A DNA stretch of 64,000 bases from Oidiodendron maius Zn (Eukaryota > Ascomycota > Leotiomycetes > Myxotrichaceae): positions 1,302,001 through 1,366,000 of the forward strand of contig KN832871.1 of NCBI GenBank assembly GCA_000827325.1, written 5' to 3'. Shown piece after piece: positions 1 through 10,490 of this stretch. The notes beneath the pieces were generated by a model, which saw nothing but the letters and a program-made list of their open reading frames with translations, did not search any database and was not told the DNA's origin. How positions within the stretch are numbered: the stretch's first letter is position 1; every line of letters starts with the position of its first letter. Made by a program: the position numbers and the translations under genes.

Positions 1-766
1 GCCCGCCTCTCGTATCTGCCTGAGCGCTCTGTGACATGCAGTCAACATTTCCCTCATGACATTAATCGATACCCAGTTCGAAATACTTAAGGCCATATAC
101 TCATTAGGGCCCAACGGCGAGTATTTAAAATCCAGTTCCTGGAAACGCGCCAAGATGTCTGCACCGGTACAAGTGAAGGCCGGTCGGGGTGGCAATAGGC
201 GCTGTGCGCTGGCATCATCGGGCTTATAGCTGCTATCGTTGATGAAGTAAATTCTGCTTAGCAGGGAGATGGTGGACCAGCGAAGGCCGCGCACGAAGAG
301 CGAGCTGGCTAGGCACGACGACGGCCCGGGAACAATTTTTAGGCGATAGTTAATAGCTGTGATTAGGGGCGTTGGTAAGAGCTGCTTGAGTTGAGGAGAA
401 GAGGGATAAAATATATTTAAGGGGACACACCCAGACAGATGACGAATGTATTATTGGCATAGAGAATAGGAATGCCCTCTTCATTAATGTCCTTGCAGGT
501 CTGAAGGATAGCTACTGACGGGCGACGAGAACGCCAACTCGAGTTAAAATATTTATTGTCCACGGTCTCAATGTTAATCGGCACAGGGACGACAAGGAGG
601 TGGTGGTATATCTACGGAATATTAGACGCATTTCAGTTGCTGGTTGACAGGCTCCCCTCGATCACAGGGTACAACATACTTCTAGACGAAGCTCGGCTGG
701 CAATTCCATCAGTGGAAATAGGCCCTTAGTCCCGATGGTGCGTGGGACGGAGGGTTCGATGCTCAT
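1..766 (-). CDS. 2EXR/F-box-like protein, partial at left edge
   Basis: Three exons read on the minus strand: 766..680, 611..429 and 384..1, the last running open off the window edge (218 codons seen). Exon 1 carries the hallmark LPAELRLE at the start of the fungal 2EXR/F-box-like domain. Exon 2 continues as IYHHLLV and holds the family's ILQTCKDINEEGIPILY signature. Introns are 679..612 (GTATGT...GTAG) and 428..385 (GTGTCC...AAG); both are phase 0. No long single ORF marks this gene, so ORF-only annotation would miss it. The family is large and mostly uncharacterised in filamentous fungi; F-box-like members may recruit substrates for ubiquitylation, but that is family inference. The start at 766 is the first in-frame ATG before the domain. 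It lies divergent to glycogenin. Confidence 0.72.
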
Positions 767-1556
767 GGCCTTGACTCGGTCGATGAGGAGCTGGTCTTTC
801 TCGGGCCGGCTGGTATAAAGTATGCCGTCACGTACAGGCTCAGAATCCTTATTCCTTAGGCCCATTTCTTGCAGTGATGATATTGGCCGGCACGAATGCT
901 GGCGGGCAACGTTCGTGATCTGGTGACAGGCGACAAGGTACGTACCTTTGCCCCTCCTGTTGCTCTGTTGCACACAGCCGTGGCAGTCAATCACAAGACA
1001 AAGTTGGGGCCGTAGCTGCAGCTCGGACTTGCAGAAGCACTATGCGCAATGCTCGTATCCTGGGTTGGAGCACAGGCAGGTGGTTGAAGAGTTACGAATG
1101 TTGTAGGGGCGGACTGAGGGGTCATCCTATGAGGACGTCACCAACGCAGAAATGATGTTCACAGAGCTTCACTTAGCGGCGGGGACCCCATATTGTCCCG
1201 TCCTGCCCAGGCACGTCGGTCGACCTTAATATCTCCCAAACATCCCTCAGGGCCTTTGCGTTGTGGCCCCTCTCCAACTCATATGTGTATGTTCTTATTG
1301 CGCCTGCAGCTCCCTTTTCATTTATTTTATATGCAAAGTGCATAGTGGCGTCGCAGCATTTCCGGCCGGTGCTGCTCCGTACCTGCCCCCTTCGCGGCTC
1401 CCCCGTCGCCCATGGAAACCCCAAGGATCTGGCCCATTCCTCCCGACGCAACAATAACCGCTTGTGCTCCTCACCGCTGCTGGCGTGCATTTGAGGTGCG
1501 ATCGCTGGTTTCGGGACGGCTCGAAGGGCAATCTGCTGTTTCCATCAATTGCGGCA
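767..1556. other. Divergent intergenic region
   Basis: This is the shared upstream region of the 2EXR-like gene (leftward) and glycogenin (rightward). Short overlapping ORFs on both strands show no family resemblance. No repeat or RNA gene was recognised. Confidence 0.6.
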
Positions 1557-3972
1557 ATGGCTTCTTCAAGAGAAGATGTCTACGCGACGGTGAGCTCTCG
1601 TGGTTGTAGCAGCGCTGGGGACTCACAACGTTGCTGACTTTCTCTCCGTAGCTGCTCTTGAATGATTTTTATCTTCCAGGCAAGTTTGCACCTCAAATAG
1701 GAGGAAATGGTGCTGACGAGAGCTCTGGCACAGGTGCTTTGGTCCTGGCGCATTCCCTTCGCGATACGGGCACCACTCGGAAACTGGCAGTGCTCTATAC
1801 TGCAGATGGCGTTTCGACGGATGCATTGGCCGAGCTAAAGGTAGAGCCTTGAAAGACTTGTGCACCGCACCGCTGCATGCTCTAATACTTGGTAGAAGCT
1901 CTTCGACTACATTATTCCCGTTGAACGGATTGTGAACGACACCCCGGCCAACCTACACTTGATGGACCGCCCTGATCTGCATTCGACATTCACCAAGATC
2001 ACTCTATGGAGACAGTTGCAGTTTCGGAGGATAGTATATGTGGATGCTGACATGGTTGCCATACGCGCCCCAGATGAACTGTTCGATTTGCCGCACGCCT
2101 TCTCAGCGGCTCCGGATATAGGGTGGCCCGATATTTTCAATACTGGCCTCATGGTCCTTAATCCGAATATGGGCGACTATTATGCATTGCTCGGCATGGC
2201 GCAGAGGGGAATATCTTTCGATGGTGCAGACCAGGGGCTCCTGAATATGTACTTCAGGCCGACATATAATCGCCTAAGCTTCACATACAACGTGACGCCG
2301 TCCGCTCACTATCAATATCTCCCGGCATATCGACATTTCCAGTCAAGTATTAGCATGGGGCATTTTATAGGCCCGAGTAAGCCATGGACTCAGGGAAGAG
2401 AAGCTCACAAGAGCTTCACTCCGTACGACGAGATGGTTGGAAGGTGGTGGGCAGTCTATGATCGACATTACAGAGAATCGGCATGTAACCCACACCACCA
2501 TGCGACATTTTGCTAATCTCTAGGTAGTCTGCCGAGCCCCCTGCCGAGCCCATTCCGCCATTAGTCCAATACCATGTGAAAGGAGAGTTCAAACCAGTAG
2601 ACATAATAATCTCAAGCCCTGAAACAACCGAAGCTGAGCAGACCATAAGCCAAGCGTTGCCCATGCGTCCAACAATAGAGCAACCTTTACACGAAGCTCC
2701 TGAACTATCGAAGGTAACGGAAATACATGACCCGCCAGTGCAAGAGGTTGCCGAAAGAGAACCAGAGCCTCGATTCGAGTCTCAATCCGAGTCTCAATCC
2801 CAGCCTCAGACAGAAGCGGAGCATCAGTACTCCGCTTGGGATGCCAGCAGGTCAGTAACTGTGTAGCCATCTCCAGATAGCAAGTAACTAACTGCAGCAG
2901 AGCCCCGCCACCTGTAGATTCTAAGCCGGAAGCTCAAAATTTTCCTGCGACGCATTACGACATGTCTTTCGATCCGACTCCTTTCAAAGCCCCAGAGCGT
3001 TATCCGGACCCCCCCAAAGACATGTATTACGAGGTGCCTAAGACACCTACATATCAAAAGCCAACCCCAATCTTTCCTTGGGAGAAAGACGCTCCCAAAG
3101 CTACGAGGGTATTTCCGGAAGATAAGCTAGAAGAGCTAGATGAATCCTTAAAAGACGTTGTCGTCAGTGCACGACCAGAAAATGAGGATGAAAAGTCGCC
3201 AGAGATAACCACTGCTACTGTCAACCCCACGCCTATGGAACCCTGGCGTGCGTTTCCACACGCAAACGCCTGGGATGACATTCCGGAAATTGAGCGGTAT
3301 ATTGGGAATTTGAAAAAGAATCGCAGAGGCAACGTCCAAGTATTGCACGGGACCAGTTCAACGGTACAACAGGCGCCGAATGAGCCTAGTACTACGCAGA
3401 TACAAGGCACGAAGCTCACTGATTTCCCAACAGAGCTTGAAAGGCCGAGCTTACCGGTAACACCGGCCCCAATAAGAAGGCCTAGTTTCTGGGGCGAAGA
3501 GAGAGACGAGAAGGGTGAGCTACCAGGAGCTGAAGGGGTTCCTTCCCAAGAGGATTGGGTGAGTTTTTTAAGGTCTTCTCGACGGTATTGTTCTAACTAC
3601 GAAAAGGACCCCTCCGTTCAATTAGAACAACTCGCCCGGCGTCAGTCGGAGGTACTGGCCACAAAATTGGGGCAGGACATCGAACCTCCACGACAGATTC
3701 CGCTGAGGCCATTGCTCTTTGGGTCTGAACAGATTACCTCTCCTACTTACACAGCACAGCACCCACCAACAAGTGGAAAGGCTGCAGAGCCAGCACCCAC
3801 TCAATCCGTTGAGGAGCTGGGTGGAAAGGCTGTAGAGCCAGCACCCATTCAATCCATGGAGGAACCAAGTTATAAGGGACCCTCAGCTGCATGGGAGAAG
3901 GAAGAGGCTGTCCTAGCGCAAGAGACCCCCGCGCCACCATCTGAGGAGGAGAAAGATGTGCTAGAGACTTAA
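1557..3972 (+). CDS. Glycogenin (GT8 self-glucosylating glycogen initiator)
   Basis: Glycogenin transfers glucose from UDP-glucose onto its own tyrosine and extends a primer for glycogen synthase in the cytosol. Exons: 1557..1589, 1652..1679, 1734..1840, 1896..2480, 2528..2850, 2901..3558, 3607..3972 (699 aa; total divisible by three). The GT8 domain fills the N-terminal third: YLPGALVLAHSLRD, the DAD metal-binding motif near residues 106-108 in YVDADMVAI, FNTGLMVLNPN, DQGLLN and HFIGPSKPW. The long low-complexity C-terminal half and its terminal LEQLARRQSEVL-type motif are typical of filamentous fungi. Two introns appear to use GC donors (1680 GCAAGT; 2481 GCATGT): the first restores the canonical YLPGALVLAH junction, the second is the only junction keeping frame into VQYHVKGEFKP. 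Introns 1680..1733 and 3559..3606 are stop-free multiples of three. Confidence 0.93.
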
Positions 3973-4781
3973 CTAGTAAAGATTGCTGCTGGCATATCCT
4001 GTACAATACTTTCCTTATCCCTTGCATCAGTGGGCGAGCATCTCGCTGCGTTTGCTTGCATAGCGGATCCCAATCTTCACCGGCATCAGAATTGTGCTCG
4101 TTTAATATTTATCTGGCTGTATCATCTCGCTGCTTTCATTATCATTCACTAGCTACTGGCGTTCTGGTGGAGAACTGTGTGTGAGGTTGCTAAGCGTCCA
4201 TCAGACGTATTCTCATTAATTAATGGAGTTAAATTCTACCTATATAGCACCTATATTCTTGGGAGATGAAATAGGGTATTCTCAGAAACTCTCACTCCAA
4301 TGACTTAGGTCATAAGGGCTATCAATCAGATTACCAGCTCCGTCGCAAGGGATTTAACTCGCGGTAGTAGTCTCGGGAAAAGTCGGCCGACACAACCCCA
4401 TACATTTTAATATCGTCATGCATCTCACTTTGTCGTTCTCTCTGTCATGGTCGAGATTCGACATGCGCTGTTCAACCTCCAAAGGATCATAAACGCTCCA
4501 AAGACAGTTTCAGTGACTAGATTCTTTGCAGGCTCAAAGAATGTCGCTCTTGGCACTGTGATCAGGCAGATGGCAACCGCCGCCCACGTGAAGCGATGGC
4601 GGATCGACTGCCCGGCGATCTCGTCTTCGCAAAGGTAAATCAACAACCTCCTGGCACAACCATCCCACCATATTCGTAGCGCCTGGGGCATTTCAAATCC
4701 CCCAAGACCTTCTTCTCTCTTATTTCCTATCTGTTTGTGCTTGGCTTGTTTCATTCGGTCATTACGGCCGGTCGTTCCACC
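3973..4781. other. Intergenic region, glycogenin 3' / CDF 5'
   Basis: AT-rich 3' flank of glycogenin followed by the upstream region of the cation transporter. A GTAAAT sequence at about 4635 could be the donor of a 5'-UTR intron, but this is weak. Nothing else was recognised. Confidence 0.5.
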
Positions 4782-6155
4782 ATGTCTCACCCGCTGGACC
4801 TGAGCAACACCATCACAATGCACCCTCATCCGTTCCATTTACACCCTAATGGATCAGAGTTTTCGAGATCTAGTACCCCCAGGCAATCCAAACCACCCTC
4901 CACGGCGCCTGGCACCAGTACAGCAGTCGAACCTGTTATCCCGGGCCCCGAAGATAGCGACCCAATATCAAGACTCGCACACGGTATGGGGGATCTTGAA
5001 GATCAGAGGCCGTCGAGATACTCGCAGGAAACAGATCCGTACAAACTATCCTCGGCTTTTAAGGATAAGAGGGAGCTTGATCTTATTGCAGCCAACACCT
5101 CCCGGAGACGAGATGGCTGCGGGCCGATAAAATTCAATAAGGAGGCATACAAGTCGCGGAAGATACAAAAATTCTATGAGACGCAGAATGAGAAGATTAG
5201 CCGTATGCTCAAGCCGGTAGAGGATCATCGTGCGGAGGCAAGGCAAGAGGCAGGAGAGGACCAACTTAAATTCCAGATCGCCGTGTATGGTTCATTTGCG
5301 GCGAATGTAATGCTCGCCGCGCTCCAGATTTATGGGGCTGTATCCTCTGGCTCACTCTCGCTGTTCACGACTATGGCGGATGCGATCTTTGATCCAATGT
5401 CGAACGTTACTCTGATCGTCACAAATCGAGCAGTGAAGCATGTTGACCCCAGCCGTTTTCCTTCTGGCAAGGCACGTCTCGAAACTGTTGGGAACATCGT
5501 CTTCTGTTTCCTGATGTCGGCCGTCTCCGTCGTCCTCATTGCGTTTTCGATTCGAGAACTCGTTGAGGGAAATCTTAATGGGACAAACTCATTCCATCTT
5601 CCATCGGTCATCGCCGTTGCGGTGGCATTCACTACTAAACTCTTCCTTCTTTTCTACTGCTGGGCGCTGAAAGACAAGTACTCCCAAATCAACATTCTTT
5701 GGCAGGACCATCGCAACGATCTATTGATTAATGGCTTTGGTATTCTCACCTCAGTTGGGGGATCCAAGCTCCAGTGGTGGATTGACCCCATGGGCGCTAT
5801 CATCATCTCCTGCTTGATCTCAGTCATCTGGCTGCGTACCGCGTTCAACGAATTCCTTCTCCTCGTTGGCATTACAGCTTCTGTGGAAACACAACAGCTT
5901 ATCACATATGTCTGTCTCATACACTCCCCCCTCATCGAGGGCATCGATACAGTCAGAGTGTACCATTCCGGGCCCCGTTTGATCGCAGAGGTGGACGTGG
6001 TCATGGACGCAACAGCTACACTCAGGGAGACGCATGATGTGGCAGAAGAGTTGCAGAGCAAGTTGGAGAGCTTGCCGGATATCGAGAGGGCGTATGTGCA
6101 TGTTGACTATGAGACTACCCACAAACCTGAGCATGCGTACAAGAAGGTTATCTAA
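4782..6155 (+). CDS. Cation diffusion facilitator, Mn-type
   Basis: Single-exon 457-aa metal/proton antiporter of the CDF family. The start is the ATG at 4782 in a good context (CACCATG). A hydrophilic N-terminal tail of about 165 residues precedes the membrane domain, which begins around FAANVMLAALQIYG. The metal-site motifs are DAIFD in TM2 and DHRND in TM5. This paired DxxxD pattern marks Mn-transporting CDFs (plant MTP8-11 class) rather than the HxxxD of Zn carriers. The C-terminal cytoplasmic dimerisation domain follows (VDVVMDATATLRETHDVA and LPDIERAYVHVDYE). Probable role: manganese (or iron) removal from the cytosol into vacuole or Golgi; the substrate is inferred from motifs only. 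Confidence 0.93.
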   Translation: MSHPLDLSNTITMHPHPFHLHPNGSEFSRSSTPRQSKPPSTAPGTSTAVEPVIPGPEDSDPISRLAHGMGDLEDQRPSRYSQETDPYKLSSAFKDKRELDLIAANTSRRRDGCGPIKFNKEAYKSRKIQKFYETQNEKISRMLKPVEDHRAEARQEAGEDQLKFQIAVYGSFAANVMLAALQIYGAVSSGSLSLFTTMADAIFDPMSNVTLIVTNRAVKHVDPSRFPSGKARLETVGNIVFCFLMSAVSVVLIAFSIRELVEGNLNGTNSFHLPSVIAVAVAFTTKLFLLFYCWALKDKYSQINILWQDHRNDLLINGFGILTSVGGSKLQWWIDPMGAIIISCLISVIWLRTAFNEFLLLVGITASVETQQLITYVCLIHSPLIEGIDTVRVYHSGPRLIAEVDVVMDATATLRETHDVAEELQSKLESLPDIERAYVHVDYETTHKPEHAYKKVI

Positions 6156-6964
6156 AGAATTAGGGGTGATTTGTGGCACAGCTGCGCAAGCAAGATATTC
6201 TTGGAGAAAGGAACTTCTACTATACTCTATCGGGGACTATGGTAGGAGACTGCAGGCTACGTGTCTGGTGATTAACGCGGAAGAGCTATCTAAAAGATAT
6301 CATACCCTTATACCAATGGCTATGTATGGTGCATATAAACTGGAGCATACTTTAATCATAAATGAACTTTGACCCCTTTACCTGTGCATTCTTCCATTAG
6401 AGTAGTGGACGCCGTAGCTTGACACGGCGAGATAAGCCTGAGGACAGTTGACCAGTGAAACCAGTCATGTCCCATCTTATGAAGCGTTGGCTTTGGAGCG
6501 GAGTCAGCGAGACCCAGTTCTTACGGGTTCTATTATGCATCGATCTCGTTCCCTCATTCGAGTTTGATGTGGAACTATACGAACGAGAAGGATAAGCAAA
6601 AGAAATAGAAGCGGGCACAGAAGTGAAAGGTGGAAATTGAGTGATCTCCAACCGCATGCAATGACGAACAGAATTGGCACTTAGTATGCGGGATTTGGAA
6701 GTTGGCAGCATAAGAGTGCCTGTTATGAATATCATGCTATCCCGCCACTTTCCTTACCTTTGTTATCCGAGACATTGATTTACATCAAAGTCGATCAACG
6801 AAGGCCAGTAACTCCAATCTTCAGCAGAGACTGGACAGTTGAACAAGATGCTTGACCTATGCCATTGCAAGACGGGACTATCTCAATATTGAGGAGGCGG
6901 CCAGCCATGCATATTCTGATAACGGGAACTTCCCAGTAGCAGCCCCTTAATGGTACCCTGTCAA

Positions 6965-6976
6965 CCCCCCCCCCCC
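6965..6976 (+). repeat. Poly-C homopolymer (C12)
   Basis: Twelve consecutive C residues followed by T and four more C in the intergenic region downstream of the CDF gene. Confidence 0.9.
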
Positions 6977-8570
6977 TCCCCGAAATGATGGGAAGCGCGT
7001 ATTCCACTGCCGTGAGCACGGACATTAAAGGGGGTGGGTGGGCTTGTAGATTTTGAGGGGTTCCAGAACATGTTCGCATGGGGGGTCCCTTGGCCGTGGT
7101 TCTGTCATTATGATTACTTCCAAACATCGAGAGCAGATCATGTTTCGAACCGCTCACCACTGGGCGCTTGCTGCAGCGCCGCCCCTCCGATAGGCGCAAG
7201 GTCGTCAACCCGTATCAAGTCATCGCATTGTGGACCAGAGCATTTCCGACAGAAACTAATTGAGGCATCCGGCTTCATGCATCGCGCTCGTAACGGCCGG
7301 ATGACTCTCATCAGCTTTCCCCCCAAGGGCCATGCGGCCTCGTAGTGATCGCCGGAGGAAGTCTCGCAGCGCAGACGCTCGTTTGCAGGAGCCGATGAAA
7401 GGCGGGCCAAGGAGACATTATGCGCCATTCAGGCGCGCCAGATGGAATCACCTGCTCCGTGTCACCTGTTCAGGACAAGGTCTTTGCTTGGTCGCCTTCG
7501 GGGTTTCGACGGGCGAAGCCTCTCCACACAGCGTCCGGTGGCAAACGGGAACGGGGACCATAGTACGAAGCTGGGTGCTGACCTGACCACTTGGCGACCT
7601 GACGCTGCGGCCGTACATACGACGTACTCTGAAGATCCTCCATACGGCAACCCGTCCGCGCAATGCGGGGAGTGACTGGATAGAGGTCTCTGCCGTGGCA
7701 GGACCCCAGCCGGGCCTCTGCGTGAGTTTGTTATGCCTACGCAGCGAGTTGGCGCAGGCAGAAAGGATGCTGTAATTGTGCATAGAGCCGTATGTACTTC
7801 GCACACGACGTCGACTTGTTCTGTACCCGGGTACTAAATATATCTCGTGCCTGAAGCCTTCCTGCCTCAGGTCCTAGGCGCGCATCTTCGGGTCCCCCGA
7901 ATCGCATCTGCCGCAGCCTCGCCCGGCATCTCGCTGCCTTGTCTCCAGCGCCATGGCCGCCCGACTCAGGAACATTCGAAGCTGCTGCAATATTGCTCAT
8001 TATTCCGGCGTGGTATTACGCTCCTTTTTCTGATATTGCGCTGCTCCTATCTGATTCAGACAGAGGGCTCCACCGACCGGATCCGGGCCTTGTGTGGAGT
8101 GCGCAACAGCGAATCACGAACCCCAGCAGCCCTCGCCCTCAGAGACCGTCGAGGAAGGCGACAGCGAATCGAGAGCCAGAAGTGCGTTGTGAACATCCCA
8201 GCCACCCTCTAGTCAGCAGCGCAGATGCCATCGACAGGCCAGCAATCGCTCCCAACCTCCCCTCTCGCACCAGCTCCCCCAACCTTTTCTCTGCGCAGGC
8301 TGCTCGCCGCCGCGGGCTCCAGGCTCGAGGACCGTCCCGGTTGGTCTCAGTCCAGATTGGCATCCGAAGAAAAGGGGGAAGCTATTCATGCAGGAGCCTT
8401 TGTTCTGGCCCTGCGCATGTGAGAATTAACGAGAGTCCAATCTTCGTCGACGCGCGACCACATGCGGGCGAAGATAGCGGCAGAGGGACCTCCAGGCAGA
8501 GGCCGAGGAGGAGAGGATCCTCGCCGCGGCGGCCAGGGAAGCGGCGGCCTCTCAGCAGAACCCTGCGTGA

Positions 8571-8590
8571 CGTTGCGTTGCGTTGCGTTG
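8571..8590 (+). repeat. Pentanucleotide microsatellite (CGTTG)4
   Basis: Four perfect tandem copies of CGTTG in GC-rich non-coding DNA. Confidence 0.9.
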
Positions 8591-9464
8591 CGCAGTGCCA
8601 TGAATGATGCAAGTCATCGCGGTCCTGGTTTGGGACGGGGTTGGGAAAAGACGCGGGTGCAGTATCATGAGAGCATCATCTCACAGCAGGCGGTCGCTAC
8701 GTATGTCCCTCTGGCTCCGTGGCGTGGGCGAGGAGGAGGTGAGTGTGTCCACCTTGGGAAGGGGACCTCCGGGTTGAGTACGAACGCCACCCACCACGCA
8801 ATGCAGCGACCAGCGGCCTTGTCCCACCGGCCGGTGAAGGGGCCCTTTTTTGCCTCTTGCCAGCCCAGTCCAGTACCACGGTACTCCGAACACGACTATA
8901 GCGGTGCTAAGCGCATCTGCAGCTTTCAGCTACGGCGGTACCTGGTAGTCATGCATGCTTGGAGCACAGCCCAGCCTAGCAACGTCGGTCCTGTCGTGGG
9001 ACCACCGCGCACACGCTGCTGCAGCTGTCGGAAAGAGAAAGCGAAGCAGCCTTCTGTGCCTTCTAGCGGAAGCGCGCAAGAGAGAGGCGTTTCCCCCCTT
9101 CCGGTTTTCCTGCTTTGTGCGCGCCAGGCTGATGGATTTTCCATGCGACTGACGGGCGGCCCGAAAGAAAGTCGACCTCCATCTGACTATAACACCCCAC
9201 CATCTCGCTCGTCAAGTGAGCCCTTTCTCACCTCTCTCTTCTCCACGACGATTCGTCCGTCCCTTTCTCTCTCTTTGTCTAAGGCGCGCAAACTAATTCC
9301 CTTGTCTTGGGACCGCCGACGAATCTTCCTACTATTCGTTTCTTCTTTACCTTTCTATTTGTCTTCTCCCGTCTTTGTTCCCCCAGGTCCCGCAAATCGC
9401 CGCCTCGTATCTCTCGCTCCCATCTCTCCGCGCTGGTCCCGTCGTCCACCCCAAAAACCTGTCC

Positions 9465-10490
9465 ATGCCTCCACAGTTATTACCAGCGTCGGCGGCCGCT
9501 TTCGCGCCTCGCGCCTCCTCTGTGAATGTGGTCTTGAGCTCCAGGGTGGAGCCATGGTTAACCGCAACGCTGAAGCGGGTGAACCGCGTGAAGCGCCCGC
9601 TCAACAGCGTCGCCCAGCACCAGCGATGCTTGACCGAGACCTTATCTTCGCCCACCGCCATCTGGACTCTCACCTCGCTCATGCTGCCCAAGGCCCCGGA
9701 ATCGGAATTACGGAAAGATTCAAATCCCCTGGTGGAAGCCCTCTTCAACTACCAGCTCATCCATATCGAGGCCTACATTGTTCACGTGGATATGGTCCTG
9801 CGAAATGAAGTCGCTTTCAAGCTCACGCCAGATTCCATAGAGTCTCTCATAGAATACCACAAGGACGTTCACTGCGTGGACATCTCCGCCAATACGTACA
9901 ACTGGTCGGAGAAGGAGGTGCAGGTCAAGAAGCTCCACGAAGAATTCATCCAGGCCATAAACAAGTTTGTCTTCGGAACCCATGTCTCCGCTCTCGAAGG
10001 ATTGGAAGAGGATGGTATGGGAGAGCTGCTGTGTGGGAAGAGCGAGGAAGTCAAGAACAGCATCTTAGGCTTGTTCCTTCCTTTGCTGCCCCCGCCGCCA
10101 CGGATCGTCGATGTCGTCCGGCCACCGCCGCTGTTACCCAGCTCCCCAGCGGGGGCAGAATGGTGGTCGCAGCCAAGTATTTCATCTTCTGTCTCTGCTC
10201 CGGTAGATGCGTGGAGACCTATACCCTCGAGTCCAACCACCACTACTTCCACCGATTCAAACTCGTTGTGGGCCAACATGGCTTTGACCGACTCCCAGCT
10301 CCCGTCGCCGACACCATCCTACAGCCTTCCATTCACGACAGCGGAGTTGTTTTTCAGCGCACCTCAAGTTAGCGCATCTATCCCATCGCTCCCTCTTCCA
10401 AGCATGCTGGCCCAGTCGCAATGCGGCGTCAGCGTTGGCTATGGAGGGTTTGGCTGGGATAAGTACCAAGAGTATGCAACGACGATGTGA
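9465..10490 (+). CDS. Hypothetical protein, helical N-terminal half
   Basis: Single-exon 341-aa product; I do not recognise its family. The ATG at 9465 follows a pyrimidine-rich leader. Residues 1-60 are Ala/Pro-rich. Residues 60-190 look like a folded helical domain with regular hydrophobic spacing (LVEALFNYQLIHIEAYIVHV and SIESLIEYHKDVHCVDISAN). The C-terminal half is Pro/Ser/Thr-rich low complexity (LPLLPPPPR, SPTTTTSTDS). No signal peptide or transmembrane segment is obvious. Codon usage and the change from a conserved-looking core to low complexity support a real gene; a longer overlapping ORF in another frame (8462-9808) is judged compositional. Function unknown. Confidence 0.6.
   Translation: MPPQLLPASAAAFAPRASSVNVVLSSRVEPWLTATLKRVNRVKRPLNSVAQHQRCLTETLSSPTAIWTLTSLMLPKAPESELRKDSNPLVEALFNYQLIHIEAYIVHVDMVLRNEVAFKLTPDSIESLIEYHKDVHCVDISANTYNWSEKEVQVKKLHEEFIQAINKFVFGTHVSALEGLEEDGMGELLCGKSEEVKNSILGLFLPLLPPPPRIVDVVRPPPLLPSSPAGAEWWSQPSISSSVSAPVDAWRPIPSSPTTTTSTDSNSLWANMALTDSQLPSPTPSYSLPFTTAELFFSAPQVSASIPSLPLPSMLAQSQCGVSVGYGGFGWDKYQEYATTM

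Larger units (their letters stand above)
6156..9464. other. Long gene-poor region upstream of the 9465 gene
   Basis: About 3.3 kb without a gene I can support. From 6156 to about 7000 it is mixed composition with a C12 homopolymer. From about 7000 it is GC-rich, with overlapping long ORFs on both strands that show no family motif and look compositional. The last 300 bases before 9465 are pyrimidine-rich (CT tracts), as in fungal promoters and leaders. An Ala/Glu-rich reading near 8493-8551 resembles a coiled-coil tail, but no upstream exon fits it convincingly. Confidence 0.5.

Noticed and set aside
7939-8607. 222-aa ORF ending near an Ala/Glu-rich tail reading (8493-8551)
   Set aside because: Splicing at GTGAGA to a GATAG acceptor keeps frame, but the upstream part is Arg/Pro/Ser composition without conserved blocks.
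8462-9808. 448-aa plus-strand ORF
   Set aside because: It lies in GC-rich DNA where stops are rare, has no domain resemblance, and overlaps the better 9465 gene in another frame.
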